A DNA stretch of 64,000 bases from Thuidium tamariscinum (Eukaryota > Streptophyta > Bryopsida > Hypnales > Thuidiaceae), in the NCBI GenBank assembly GCA_947034885.2, contig OX344755.2, forward strand, positions 25,613,052-25,677,051. Direction: 5' to 3'. Positions 12,131-25,230 of the stretch are shown piece by piece (the first letter of the stretch is position 1; every line of letters begins with the position of its first letter). A program made the translations under genes and the position numbers. The notes beneath the pieces are model-generated. The model ran no database searches, was not told the DNA's origin, and was given only the letters and a program-made list of their open reading frames with translations.

Positions 12131-13370
12131 AAAAGGGTTTCATAGTATAAGGACCTATACTATAGGTGCATCATCTTTGAGGCTCATAAGCTCACACTTC
12201 TATGCTCACATACTAGCAACCATGCAACTCATACTAATTAAACAATATTACTATGAGTGTGATTTGATAAATAAATGGTAGTATCAAATATGCTACTAGG
12301 ATAAATTAGTGTAATAGACTTACATTCTTTGAACATTTGCTACAACCCCCCCTAATGCATTAAAAACATGATGTTTTTTTGGTTTATTTAGATGATTCTA
12401 GGTGCTTTTTTTTAATAGCTCAACATAAATATGTGCTATTACTTGACATGGCTTCATTGCTTCAACAACAACCATATGTTTTCAATGGAATCCTTTAGAA
12501 AAATAGCTAAAATACTTATTCTAGATAATGTCCCAAGTACAATTAAGGATACAAATTAAATAACATTGATAACTACAAAATTTATACACCAACTTTGATT
12601 GGACACATTTCTAGAAATTTCGATGCTCTTATTCCTCGATTCTTAAAGAATTTTGAAATAAAATCCTTCTACTTAAGAGAATGAACTTTCTCCTTTGAAG
12701 TTTTTTGAATTTGTTTAAAGCCTACATTCCTTATTATAAAAAATTTAGACTTTCTTGAAGGCATAGTTGTAGATTTTTTGGAAATTATGCCATTATGCCC
12801 ATTGTGCAATCGATTTTGGCCAATTTTGGTCAATTGTGAATGTTATAATTTTGAGATTTCATCATTGAATCTTGGTGAAACATTGTGAAGTAGTGCATAA
12901 TAGAATATTCTTAATGACCTTGTAGTTATTTTGTTGAAATGTGTGATAACAAACACATTTCAAATGTGTCTATTTATAAAGATGATTTTTTAACTACAAA
13001 AGATCAACTAACCTCCAATCACTTATTGGCTACAATCACAAGGGGTTGAAAGTGGGCAACTCCATGGAAACACTACAACTATTCATCCTCAACCAAACTC
13101 AAGTCATAGAAGATCAAAGGCTACACCATGTCTTCTGAATGTCACGCTTCAATTCATTGCCTTTGCCTGCTTAAAATCCATGAATCCTAATTTGTAAAGC
13201 AAAGTCATTAATTCTAATCGACCAAATGCAATAGCTTAACTTTGCATCACATAGCAGAATCTTACCGGCACATTTCTTAGATGCCAACAGACTTTTCCAT
13301 GGTAGGAATTTGAATCTCATTCAAATTGACGGAAAAAATTAGGTTAGGAAGATTAGGGCAAGAGGTGCTC
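12131..13370. other. AT-rich spacer
   Basis: This is AT-rich DNA with many short A and T runs and no frame, RNA gene or clear element end that I can support. The last part may include the upstream region of the decayed dehydrogenase gene that follows. Confidence 0.5.
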
Positions 13371-13377
13371 CTGCAAC

Positions 13378-16300
13378 ATAGCTAGATTTTTCAAGGAAAT
13401 CCTTGCTAGTAATGGAGCATTTAAGTTTTACATGAATGGCCAATGGAAGGAGTCTGACTCAGGAGTTCACGTGGACATCATCAATCCCTTCACATTATAG
13501 AAGCAATACAAGATTCAAAGTACCATGTGACATACTATTCTATTATAATCTTGACTATCTTTGTCTTTGGATTTGAAGTTTGTATCACTGTAGTTTGAAT
13601 CAACAGTCCACAACATACACAACAACCACATGAGTCAAGACATGAACATGAATGTGCAGTGTATACTTCTGAAAAAGTAAACAAGTGCGTGGACCAAGAT
13701 AAGGTAGCATAGAAACAATGGGCTCAGCTTCTGTTGTGGAAACGAGCCGAAGCACTTCACCGGTTTGCCAAGATTTTAAAGGACCAAAAAGAATCCAATT
13801 ACTCGATGCCTCACAAACAAAGTGGAGAAATGCTTTAAGGATGCTGTAGTGGAGGTGATCAATCCTAACCCTAGTTTGAGACCAATACTTATTGTTGATT
13901 GGTCCAGTGACAATGACACCAGTAACTTTTGTAATTCACATTGCTCCCAAAAACATTTGAATGGCAAATGGAAAATTTGTGAATTCAAGTGGTGTGTTCT
14001 ACTGATCTTGTATTGTATACAACAGAGGAAGGAATTAGGGCTCTATCTCAAGGAAAATTCTATGTATCAGATTGCTTTCCAAGGAATGGGAAGAATAAGT
14101 TATGCCTTGCTTCCAAGGTGATAACGACTTTTGGAGTTGCGAAATGCCAAATAGTTAGCAATTGCTTTTACAGCTTGCAAAATCAAGATGCCATGCCTCA
14201 AAAATGTTGCTTGATTTAACGCTCTACTATTGGGTAAATACTATAGATTCTTCTAGGTGTCATCCTCGCAGTTCCTCCGTTCAATTATCCCATAAACTTG
14301 GTTGTATCCAAGATTTCTCCAACCTTGGTCGCAAGAAACTTGGCCCGGGGAGATCACTCCTTGTAATTTTAAGCATACACCTGAGTTAAGAGGGTATTTA
14401 ACATAGGGCTATTTACCTTCATTTTAGTAATTAAAATGACCATATTTTTACATATAAATTCAATCATTTGGTTTTTATAGTTAGGCTATCTTATATACAA
14501 AATTTATATGTCTAATTTTTTCATATCCATTACAACACACTATAAAAATAGTGTCTTACATATACACTATTTTTTTAATATATGCACTACTTGTATTGTA
14601 GTACAATTTCAAATGAAAAATAAAAATGTAAAATACAACAATAGTTTTAAATATTCTAAATTCTATGCCATGTATTCTAAACAACCTAATATGGTGAATA
14701 ATAAACATCATAGAAACATTAAATATAGTCATAATACTAAAACTAAGAAAAACACCAATACTAGTAATATAACATGAACAACATGAGAAATTGACACTCT
14801 AAAAACATTGTAGATTAACCCAAAAATATGACCTCTATTTTAATATAGAGACTATATATTTTATTTTTACATATGCATTTACAATGGTTTTGAATTTAGA
14901 ATCAAAAAATAAAAGAGTGTTTATTAAACACTAGTAAAAAGAAGATGATTCTAAACATTTACAAGTATATGTTCAAATAGTTGAGGCAAATCTAGAGTTT
15001 GTAGTGTCAAAGTATAGAAAAGATTCCATGCAAATGTTGCACACTCTACACCAATTTCTTAATGGCTACTTTGTGTGAACACAAATCTCTATAGTACAAC
15101 CTCATTGTAAATTTACAGCTCAATTCTTTTGTCTTAGAACAATAGATTCTTACATGCTATTACATAATTGGTATACTTAAGGAAAGATTGGTATGTACAG
15201 GCTAGAATTATTTGATGATAACAACAAATCTCTTGAAAAACATCCTTAGATTTACTAAATTGTGTAAGTTTTATCATTCAATTAAAAAAGTTTGTTTACA
15301 TCTATACTCATTGTACTACAAATTTTTTATATGAATCCTATTTGTAAAGGCTAATTTATTAATAAAAATTCCTACTAAATGATATTTATATATAGCCTAA
15401 TTTATATATAATAGGATATGTGACATTTCAAGAACCCTATAGTAGTTCTACATATATATAAAATTTGTCCCCTTTGAATTAAATAGACCCTATCTTTTAA
15501 CTCACATAGTTTTCTAAAAATCACGAGTAATCTCCCCGGGAAACTTGGTCATGCTGAAGCCTCCCACCCACGTTTACTACTAGAACTCAGTCAATAAGCA
15601 AGGCATAAATACCGATGATTACAAGAAAATAGGGTTTTATAGTTCATCTATCCATTATTGAGTTTTTAAGCATAAGTTTACGAGGATTAGTGCCATTGGT
15701 TCAGAACTGAGAGTTAACAAGTTTGAATTACATCTTATCAATTTGAGATGAGAGACATGACATAAATTAGTCCCCTATCAATGAGTATAGTAGAAACCAT
15801 GTCATCTTAGATTTTAGTTTTCTGGTGGATACAAGCATTGGATACTTTTTATCACGATTCCATCACGTATTAAAGATCTTTACCGGAGTTCATTATTGGA
15901 CTCATGAAGGCAAGTTAGAGGCATTTTGTTTCGAATCCTTATTTTTCAGTTCGTTAGTCTGGTATTTACAGCACTTGACGGGTTCATTGATAATCTAGGG
16001 AGCAGTCTCTTGTTTGCACATGATGCATTGTCTACACAAGGCTGGTTTTCCGAAAGGTCTCTTTTGTGCTATTATGGATAAAGACTTAGACATAGGAGAC
16101 TTGCTCACCACGCACCCCACAATTAATTGCATAAGGTGAGCTGCGGTACTTCGTACGAAACTCCCAAATGGAGTATAAAAGCTTCAAGAGGGGATTTTAT
16201 TTGAAGGGACTTTACCAAAGATGACTTATTATGACCATTTGTTATGAACATAGTTTTACAAGAGGTGACATTGGCATTGCCATCTCCAAAAAGGCTGGTA

Positions 16301-17675
16301 TGATTCCGTTTCAAATGGAGCTTGGAGGCAAAGATGTTTGTCTTGTACTTAAGGATGCAGACTCGGAGCTTGCTACCACTCACATAATCAAGGGTGGCTT
16401 TTCCTATAGGTATCCTAAGATCTTAGAACCCGTCATTGAGGACCTTGAAAAGAGTGTTGTCTTTGAATTGGAGGTAGTGATTTGACTTAAAAATAACTTG
16501 TTGATGATGTATTACAGTTGAAATGTTCTAGTAGACAAAGATGCACAACAATTAGTGGTTTGTGTGATGGAGAAGGTGGCAGATGAATTGGTAAAGAAAG
16601 TTATTAATAAAATAGGCAAGTTGACGATTGCTTTTCAGAATGCTGATTGTGATATTACGCCAATCATCAACAGAGTATCAGCTAAGTTCATTGAAGGTCT
16701 TGCTATGGATGCAAAGGAGAAGGAGGCTAGGTTCCATTAGGTGAGGTTCGTACACCATGCGAGAAACACAAACAGTTTGTTGAGCACAGTCAATAAATTT
16801 TTCAACTAGCTAAACTGTCTCACAAACTTTGATTTGAAGTATTTATAATCCAGGAATGGAAAAGAGAGGGTAACTTGATTTGGCCGTTTTTTATTAACAA
16901 TATTACTACTGATATGAGAATCGCTTGGGAAGAACCCTTTGGACCCGTCATCCCTATCATACGCATCAAGGCTCTAAAAGAAGGCATCGCCCATTGCAAT
17001 GCAAGAAAATTGGCACTTTAGGTACTAACTTCTTTTCAATTGCTTAGCAATATAAGTTAGAAGATGTGGAACATCCCCTTGCTGATTTCTGGTTTTAAGT
17101 CCTTTTGGCAACAACAACTAGCAAGGTTTTTTTGGACCTTGCCCTTTTGTCAGGGACATTGCATTGCAATCCAAAAACGACCTTGAATTATTTACAATCC
17201 TATTCATACAGTAGAGCAATAAGTGGTCATGATGTCTTTCTTTGAGATTTATTCATTCATCGAGAGAGCATAGATTATTTGAAGATAAAATTTGGTACTA
17301 ATCTAATTCAGCTCAACTAGGCATAAGTCACGTGGATACGTGGAGTTTAGGGTTGCAACTTCACTAAGAGCATTGACAACGCTATCCTGATGAGTAATGA
17401 AATGGAGTCTGGAACCACCGAAATAAACGCTGCACTTACACGAGGACCAGATCATTTTCCTATCCAAATTTGAATTCTATCAAAATCCATCTCATCAAGC
17501 GTTGAGATCATGCCTTCAGAAAACTAATAATTTTTGTGCATGTTTTCATCATGAACACAGGGTCTGCATGATAGTGGTATTGGCTCTCAAGGAATCACCA
17601 ACACTATCAACATGATGACTAAGACCAAAAGCACTGTCATCAACTTGCGTGGAGAATCCTACAGCATGGGCTAGA
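13378..17675 (+). pseudogene. GAPN: NADP-dependent non-phosphorylating GAPDH (ALDH11/GAPN), broken copy
   Basis: Pieces matching the plant cytosolic enzyme that oxidises glyceraldehyde-3-phosphate to 3-phosphoglycerate occur in order. They include FKFYMNGQWKESDSG (about 13425), LLLWKRAEALHRFAKILKDQ (13730), YTTEEGIRALSQGKF (14009), VPPFNYPINLVVSKISPTL (14260), KAGFPKGL (16040), SFTRGDIGIAISKKAGMIPF (16250), MELGGKD (16315), SRQRCTTI around the catalytic Cys codon (about 16520-16543), DMRIAWEEPFGPV (16915), ARGPDHFP-like TRGPDHFP (17440) and DSGIGSQGIT (17570). Intron-like gaps with splice-type borders remain, so this is not a processed copy. Stops in several pieces, a one-base shift just after the Cys region, and a 1.2-kb insertion inside a coding segment make it non-functional. 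The ELGGK glutamate and the Cys codon survive. Confidence 0.9.
14344..15540. mobile_element. hAT-like non-autonomous element inside the GAPN pseudogene
   Basis: This is a 1197-bp AT-rich element with inverted ends of about 28 bp, starting CCCGGGGAGATCACTC on the left and, read inward, CCCGGGGAGATTACTC on the right. A perfect 8-bp duplication, AAACTTGG, flanks it (14336-14343 and 15541-15548). The 8-bp target fits the hAT superfamily, although the CCCGGGG tip is not the commonest hAT terminus. The target lies inside coding sequence: VARN precedes it and LVMLKPPT follows. No transposase is encoded. Confidence 0.85.
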
Positions 17676-17794
17676 CCCTCGCCACTCTCTTCGCATTGCA
17701 CCATATCTCAGAAAATACAACAGTTTTGTCAGACTATAATATGAAAAAAAACAAAGTTTTGGCAATAGTACATTTACCACACAACTGCGCTAAT

Positions 17795-18528
17795 TGGTGA
17801 ATGCAAGAAACACTTGTACTATTTGTTGCGTTTTACTACAGTACTCATGACTTTTTCTGGAGTACTTTAAAATTAAAAAATTAATTTGAAAAAAATTTGA
17901 AAAATATGAACAATGTATAGACCTCTAAGATAAAGGTTTTCACCGAAGGAAATTGATAGAAAATTTCTCTAAGTAGGAGAATTTAAAAAGCTCCAAACCT
18001 CAAGAAAATACATACCTTCATGTTTTAATTCGGGAAAAATAGTAAAAATAAGTAAATACAAAAAAATAAAAAGTGGCCATTTGCAACAATTCTATGGAGA
18101 TGGTCATTCACCAAAAAAAACACCAAAATAATATTATATATGTTTCAAAATTCAAGCAGAAAGAAGCTCACTTTGTAGACTTCCACACCACATAAAAATA
18201 ACTTTTTTCAAAATCCCTCACGTGGAGAGATGTAAATCTATTAGAAGACCATCTCATCCAAATTTCATCTCAAAATCATTAAAAAAAAGGTACTCCTTAG
18301 TACTAAAAACCTCCAAATTCTCATTTGTGACATTTAATCACTAGTACTATTTTAGTATCAAAATATTTTTGAAAATTATGAAAAAATTATGTAAGGTGTA
18401 TGATAGTCATGAGTACCTTCTCTAGAAATCTTGAGTCATTTCGAGCAAAAATGCAAAAGTTATGGCGAAAAAACAGATAAGCACTTAGCTTGTGACGGAA
18501 AATAGTACAAGTGTTTCTTGCATTCACC
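17795..18528. mobile_element. MITE, GGTGAATGCAAG family, copy 2
   Basis: The inverted ends share 29 bases, beginning GGTGAATGCAAGAAACACTT. The apparent target duplication is CTAAT (17790-17794 and 18529-18533), with one unpaired base at the left border. The copy is about 734 bp and non-coding. It lies just downstream of the GAPN pseudogene. It is the best preserved of four related copies in the window. Confidence 0.85.
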
Positions 18529-18762
18529 CTAATGGATCTTGTCTACCACTAATAACCTGTTTTGTATGGTATCACTGAACATACTATAAAGATGTGAGAA
18601 TTGGTACAGTTTCAAAACCTACACAACTGAGTATAAGGCAAATATGAAAATTATAAAATGTTCTTTGCTCCACTTCATGATGATGAGCAAAGAACCTGCC
18701 ACCATTGAAGAATGAAGACCTGCCTAAATAATGTGGTAATTAAAGGTCTAAGCAAAATCTAA

Positions 18763-19494
18763 GGGTGATTGCAAGAAAGGGATGTCCTTTTTGGCGTCAC
18801 AATGGAAGTGACATTTGTGACATTGGTTATAACTTTTGGGGTATTAATTCAATGTACTTGAAATTTTTATTGAAGATCGCTAACTTGATAGTAAAGAAAT
18901 TCCTTATTTTTCAGAAATTCCAAAAAACATTTTCTAATTAAATTTTAATTGACCTAATTTGTCACATTTTGCAATTTAAGGTTTTTTAGTACTGTGGAGT
19001 ATCCAAAATTAATGACGTAGACTTGAAATTTGTATGGTCTATTTATACACTAAAGATTTATGAATTGACTAGAAATATTTAAAAAAAAAATTATTTTATG
19101 TCCTCTACATTGATGCAAATAGGGGCCCCTTGCGCATACAATTCTGAACATCAAAAATGGTTTCAAAATAATTCTTTTGGTGAAATCTCATCATCATCAA
19201 TCCTTACCAAATTTACAATTTTTAGTTTTTTCTTAAATTGCTTTTCCTATTTTTTACAAATTAAAATGTGAAAGTACTAATTTTCATGAGATTTTGCACT
19301 TTTCTAGTTCTCCTAGTTAGAGAATTTTCCTGAACTTTTCCTTCCTAGGGTACCTTCTTCTTAAAGGTGTATTCATTAAAATTATTTTTCACATTTAAAA
19401 AAAATTGTTTTCTAATTAAATAGTACTCCTAAAAAAATTATGAGTACTATTCAAAATGAGACAAAAAAATGGGAGGCCTTTCTTGCAATCACCC
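18763..19494. mobile_element. MITE, GGGTGATTGCAAG family (related), copy 3
   Basis: This 732-bp element has inverted ends GGGTGATTGCAAGAAAGG flanked by CTAA (18759-18762 and 19495-19498). Its length, tip sequence and internal phrases such as the AGTACT/GAGTA stretches relate it to the 17795 copy, but the body has diverged. It is non-coding and appears to be a distinct subfamily. Confidence 0.8.
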
Positions 19495-19498
19495 CTAA

Positions 19499-19833
19499 CG
19501 AGAATTTCGAGAAAGGATGAGTGTGAGCTCCGTGAAAGTAGAAGAGTGACTAGTTGAATTGGAAGTAGAGAACTTTTGCCCAGAGTTGGAGTGATATTCA
19601 CTTCCAAAAGTTCATTTGAATAGAGTACCAACAATTGGGTTAATCAAACTTTCTTCTGGAGATTTGTAGAATTGTAGATTACATTACATGTAAGACCAAG
19701 TAAACTTCCCACCACCTTTGTATAGGCATCTTTAGAGCCTTTTGAATTGCTTAGAGAAATTTTCATTTTCATTTAGTTGTAATATGGTTGTCAACTAGGT
19801 GCATACACCTTACATGTTGAAGGTGCATTCCTA
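19499..19833. other. Spacer between MITEs
   Basis: I see no gene or repeat end of note here. The short minus-strand frame ending near 19634 overlaps the MITE end and has no recognisable features. Confidence 0.4.
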
Positions 19834-20045
19834 CACTACAAGAGAAAGGGGTGTTTTAAGTATAGTCCTAGAGATAACATTTTAAGGAATGACCTTTTTA
19901 GGAGACTTCAAGTAAGAAATAAGTGTCTTTCTAGTGAAATTTTACTAGAAAGACACTTATTTCTTACTTAAAGTCTCCTAAAAAGGTCATTCCTTAAAAT
20001 GTTATCTCTAGGACTATACTTAAAACACCCCTTTCTCTTCTAGTG
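19834..20045. mobile_element. CACTA-type near-perfect palindromic MITE
   Basis: This 212-bp element begins CACTACAAGAGAAAGGGGTG and ends CACCCCTTTCTCTTCTAGTG. The 3-bp duplication CTA flanks it (19831-19833 and 20046-20048). The two halves are nearly exact inverses with almost no loop, centred near 19940, so the transcript would form a long hairpin. The arms are much better preserved than in the related copy at 11906, which suggests a younger insertion. Confidence 0.9.
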
Positions 20046-20400
20046 CTAGCAAGTGTGGTGCCTTAGAAGAATGCTCGTGCAGATTAGAAATAGACCTAAA
20101 GTTGAGTTAAATGTGGCTCACAAGTAAATATACAACATCTAATCATTTTGATATTGTTTTACTAATTGAATAGTCAATTGTAATCACAATATGAACCCCC
20201 CACATGAGCAAAATTCCAAAACTTTGTAACTTATTCATAAGATATCCAAACAATACATTTTTAGTGCATTACAATCCTCAAATCCTCTTGAAAATGTAAA
20301 CAAAATCCACATAACGTTTATTCCCTTGAATAATTTAGTAACAATAGTTGAAAGCCAAAAGAATGGGCTACCTTGCCTCATCATACATCTGATGAAGTTT

Positions 20401-23400
20401 TTTAATCCCTAAATGCCTAAGGCATCAAAATCTAGTCTTTGTAACTTTGAAGTTAAATAAAACCTAATCAAGTTGCTATTTTTTGGTAGTTTGTATTTTT
20501 AGGAAACTTTTTATTGAGGTTTGATTTGAGCATAAAAATTTGATCTTGAAAATAATTAATAATAATTTTTCTATTTGAGATTTTGTATAAGGGAGCCCAT
20601 TGCAATCTTGACTTTTGGTAGTGTTAAGGGCTCTTGAAAATGAGCCTCAAATACATTAGATCAAGGAGAAAAAACCACATTAAAAAAATCGAAGAGTAGA
20701 TTTTGAGAAGCCATAAATTGATTGGGGTTATATGTGTTATGCCCATTAGATGAAATTTGGCTTCTTAAAGGGCCATTTTTGGCTAGTTCCCCCTATTGTT
20801 CTTGTAGCAATGAAGGAGCAATTGACAACAATTAGCCATTATTAATACCAAAAACAAAAAATTTAGGCCAATGAAATTGAAAAAAAGTTAATTTTTTTTA
20901 AATTTTTGCAAAAAAAAATAAAAATCTGATGTGGTCATCACCCGACCACATCAACATTCTACTGATCTACAAGTATGTTCCCACTTGCTGTTAGTGAAAT
21001 TTTAGGTGCATTTATAGGGGGCGTGGTTAGACAGGATGTCCCTATTGAGCCTCTTTCAGGGGCAGGGATGGGATGCGGGCTGCTCCTCACACTTCTGAGG
21101 ACCCATCAATCTACTTCCAATTTTTGTTCAAATTTGATTTTTCCAACAAAGTAGATGAGAATGCTATAGAACACAAGATTTTCAAGAGGAAAATTGAAGT
21201 AATGATGTGGGTTTTGTGCCACATGTTCACTTAAGCCTCACAACCAACCTTGGATTGAAGTGGGAGAGAAGAAAAACTCTTTATACTAGTGGAGTAGTGG
21301 TGGGTGAAACAAACCATGTGGGATATGTGATTTAGGAGAAAAAAGAGCTCCATTCATGGTTGTGGAAATGCAGGAATTGTGATAAAAGTCAAATTTCAGA
21401 CCTCATTTAAACATAGTAGATTGTATTTTTTCAAAAAAACTTCAAACTAAGAAAAGTTGGGGAATCAAGTGAAATTTTACCTCCAAAAATCCGTTTGAGA
21501 TTTCAATACTCCACCTAAAAGTTATGGACAAATTTTAGAGGAGGTGTTCAAAAATGTCCCCAAAATGTCCTTTCCACACGCACCCCTCTAGAATTTGTCT
21601 AGAATTCTTACGTGAGGCTTCAAAATCTCAAGTGGATTTTTAGAAATAAATGTTAGCTTGTTTCTCCCTTTTCTTTTAGTTCTATTTTTTTTAAAGAAGC
21701 TATAATGCAATGCCCAAATGAAGTCTAAAATTCAACTTCAAGCATAATTCTTGTGTTTCTAGTTACATCTCAAATTTTTAAGAACTTTAAATCAATATTT
21801 CACCATTATTGAAACTACATGACAAACACAAAGTAGACACTTAAGGTTGTCTAAGCAATGTCACAAGCTATATTGAATCAATGTTGTGAATCAAAGGTAT
21901 TGTGTCAATAATTTGAATATGGTGATGTAAGAAAGTTGAATCAACAATTATTGAAAGGTATTGTTTCACATTTTCAATATGGTGGTGTAGAATATTGGAT
22001 CAACAACTGTTGAGGGTTGAATTCTTAAAAATCATCTTCTACAAGGGTTTCTCAAGACTTATAAAAAAAAGTGGTCACCCCATTATGTGTTTGTAAGGGC
22101 TTGTTCAATTTTAATGGATTCATACTCTCAAGTTGAAATGTTTAAATGTTAATTCAACAATGTTGTCAAATTTTAATTCTTTTGAAATAAAAATATTCTC
22201 AAAATTGTAACAAAGAGCGCTTTGGGGTTTTAATGAGGGAATAATACCCTTTTATAATTCATACCTTTCAATTGATGTTGATAGTGTACATCAAAACAAC
22301 ATTCAAATTTTAGAAATGTTGGTGAATATCTTATGCCAATTGTTCACCCCTTATGTATTGCAAGCACTTGATGATAGATTGATGATGATAAAAGAAACTT
22401 GTCAATATCCAAAATTCCAATTACTTGAGAATGCAAAAAGAAACTATTTCCTCTCTCAAGCTAATTAGATTGAATTTGACTATTGTATTGTGATGCAAGT
22501 ATAGATTATTTATTTATTTATTGGATTTATATGAGGAGGGTATTGTACATACAATAACTCTTTTTGTTCAGTAGGACATTAAAGCATGTCAAAGCTCTTA
22601 TCACATAGAAGGTATCTTACAAAAAATGGAACTTCTTATGAAAAGGTATGAAATATGTATTAATTTCAAATTTAATTGTCTATTGATGACATGATGTTAA
22701 AACAATTTAACTTTTGTTATACATTTAACCATTAGGTACACATGGTAAAATGTTCCATTGTTGTTTCAAATAACATTAGACTAATTTTTAGTTGTGGCAA
22801 CATCTTTGAAAAAGTGCACTAATGCACCAAATGTTGAAACAACAATGAAATAACGGTGAAGCAAAATTTGAGGTGTAACCATGAATGGCTTCATTTTCTA
22901 TAAACAAAATTGAGAAGTGTTGAATATGGTACAATGTTAGTGGTGCAGTATTATCAATGTAGACTACACCTACATGTGCTATTAATAATATGTAACATTG
23001 TACAACTTTTTTGACATTCTTACTTTGTTTGATGTTCAAATTTATATTTAGAAAATATTCATATCAAGCTTTTAATATCTTTAATGATTAGTATTTGTCA
23101 AATCAATTAAAAAACACATAACTTTCAAGTACTTGAAAAGTACAATTTTTATTTCATTGCTTGAATGAAAGTTTGTTATGATTGACAAAACTTATGCATT
23201 ACACACACACTTATATATATATATATAAAAGAAATATTTACAATGAAGAGTTGAAAATAAAAACATCACTACTTAGATCCTCATAGTATATATGATTGAA
23301 TATGCAATTACACATTGTTTGTATAAAGAAACTACCAAACTCTTCTAGGATTTTAGTGGAAGTAAGTAGAATACTCTAAAATCTCTAAAATGCATCTTTT

Positions 23401-24732
23401 TTACACAACAATATCGTACAAATTAGATAGAAATTTGTAAAGACTATCACCTTAAATAAAGGATCACAATTGGATTCACTTACTAAAATAGAAAATTCTA
23501 CACCTCTAAGATTGTACAACATTCAACACTTTTCAATTTTGTTCATAAAAAATGAAGCTGCTAATGGTTAAGGAGAAATGCAAGAACTATGCTTGAAGTT
23601 GAATTTTAGACTTCATTGGGCATTGCATTATAGCTTCTTTAAAAAAAAAATAGAACTAAAAGAAAAGGGAGAAACAAGCTAACATTTATTTCTAAAAATC
23701 CACTTGAGATTTTGAAGCCTCACGTAAGAATTCTAGACAAATTCTAGAGGGGTGCGTGTGGAAAGGACATTTTGGGGACATTTTTGAACACCTCCTCTAA
23801 AATTTGTCCATAACTTTTAGGTGGAGTATTGAAATCTCAAACGGATTTTTGGAGGTAAAATTTCACTTGATTCCCCAACTTTTCTTAGTTTGAAGTTTTT
23901 TTGAAAAAATACAATCTACTATGTTTAAATGAGGTCTGAAATTTGACTTTTATCACAATTCCTGCATTTCCACAACCATGAATGGAGCTCTTTTTTCTCC
24001 TAAATCACATATCCCACATGGTTTGTTTCACCCACCACTACTCCACTAGTATAAAGAGTTTTTCTTCTCTCCCACTTCAATCCAAGGTTGGTTGTGAGGC
24101 TTAAGTGAACATGTGGCACAAAACCCACATCATTACTTCAATTTTCCTCTTGAAAATCTTGTGTTCTATAGCATTCTCATCTACTTTGTTGGAAAAATCA
24201 AATTTGAACAAAAATTGGAAGTAGATTGATGGGTCCTCAGAAGTGTGAGGAGCAGCCCGCATCCCATCCCTGCCCCTGAAAGAGGCTCAATAGGGACATC
24301 CTGTCTAACCACGCCCCCTATAAATGCACCTAAAATTTCACTAACAGCAAGTGGGAACATACCCTACAATTCATATAGTTCTATACTATGTGGAAACTTA
24401 CAATCTTCTCTAAGCTGAAATCTCCTCTAATGCTTTAAACTCAGATATTTTTGGTGACTGACTTCTTTGATTTGACATGTGAAAAAAAGATCAAAAGACT
24501 TCAAGACACTTTTGTAGTTTTAACTCCCTCATGATCAAACATTATAATCTTTCAATTCATAAGAGATATTGTTTTTTGTTTTTTTCCTTAAGTGATCTTT
24601 AGCATGTCTAGTTTGAATTTGCACAGGAACATTTTAAGAAATAATTTATAAAGCTTATCAAAATCTTGACTTTTTGTTCACTTTGCGGCGGATTCCTGAA
24701 AGCTCAAAAAAGACCTTGGGCATTTAGGGGTT
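20401..24732. mobile_element. AACCCCTAAATGCCCAAGG-ended element, split by a foldback element
   Basis: The left end TTTAATCCCTAAATGCC (20401) and right end GGGCATTTAGGGGTTGA (to 24732) are inverse. The flanking halves (20401-20971 and 24364-24732) align in order with the reverse complement of 32422-33083, which is a shorter uninterrupted relative. The halves are separated by the complete foldback element at 20972-24363. A further partial relative of the right half is seen at about 59815-59950. Confidence 0.65.
20972..24363. mobile_element. Foldback element with ~790-bp near-identical inverted arms
   Basis: The left arm (20972-21760) and right arm (23574-24363) are inverse copies that differ by eye at only a few positions, mostly in homopolymer lengths and near the inner edge. 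The tips are (A/G)GTATGTTCCCACTTGCTG. CTACA flanks both ends (20967-20971 and 24364-24368). The 1.8-kb middle is AT-rich and has no transposase-like frame. It contains two diverged tandem copies of a ~62-bp phrase at about 21885-22010 (TTGAAAGGTATTGTTTCACA-like). It is probably a non-autonomous DNA transposon. Superfamily is undecided: the long arms suggest Mutator-like, but the apparent 5-bp target does not. Confidence 0.85.
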
Positions 24733-25230
24733 GACACATCGTTCACGTGCTTCGGCACTGAGTGCGCACAACTTGTGTCTCAACAGTACCAATTCCATAG
24801 CTTGGGCTTCTTCAATGATACGTTGTAGAGAGATTGTTCTCATACACTTCCAGTAAGTAAATTTGATGTTCAATTTGAACTGAAGAAACTCAGGATCGTC
24901 TCGATAATAAGGCAATAAGGTCACGGCGGGCTATCTCAAGTTGCACAAAACATGTCCCGATTGCCTTGAACACAGACGTGCATTACGGAACACTAATCCG
25001 CAGATGACAAATACTAAACCAAATTTACCTCTGAAATTGGTTCACGTGAACGTGTTCTAGACTTCCAGGGTACTTCGAGTGCAGACCCCATTGAACCCCA
25101 CGCCCTTCTAAAGGAGGGTGTCAGTAGCAACACCTCTTCGCATCTGCTCAACCGAACTTGGACTCAACGAAATCAAATCTCCCCACACTAGGCCGACTTC
25201 ATTGGAGCTAAGTTAATTGGATTCATGGGA
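24733..25230. other. Spacer and probable 3' flank of the PDI-like gene
   Basis: No supported gene lies here. The small minus-strand frame at 24724-24924 resembles nothing I know. Base composition rises towards that of the PDI-like gene, and the part next to 25231 should include its 3' untranslated region. I could not identify a poly(A) site with confidence. Confidence 0.4.

Noticed and set aside
14342-15541. Treating the 1.2-kb AT-rich stretch in the GAPN relic as a normal intron
   Set aside because: It is bounded by inverted CCCGGGGAGAT ends and an exact 8-bp direct duplication rather than GT-AG, and the reading frame on either side abuts at the duplication.
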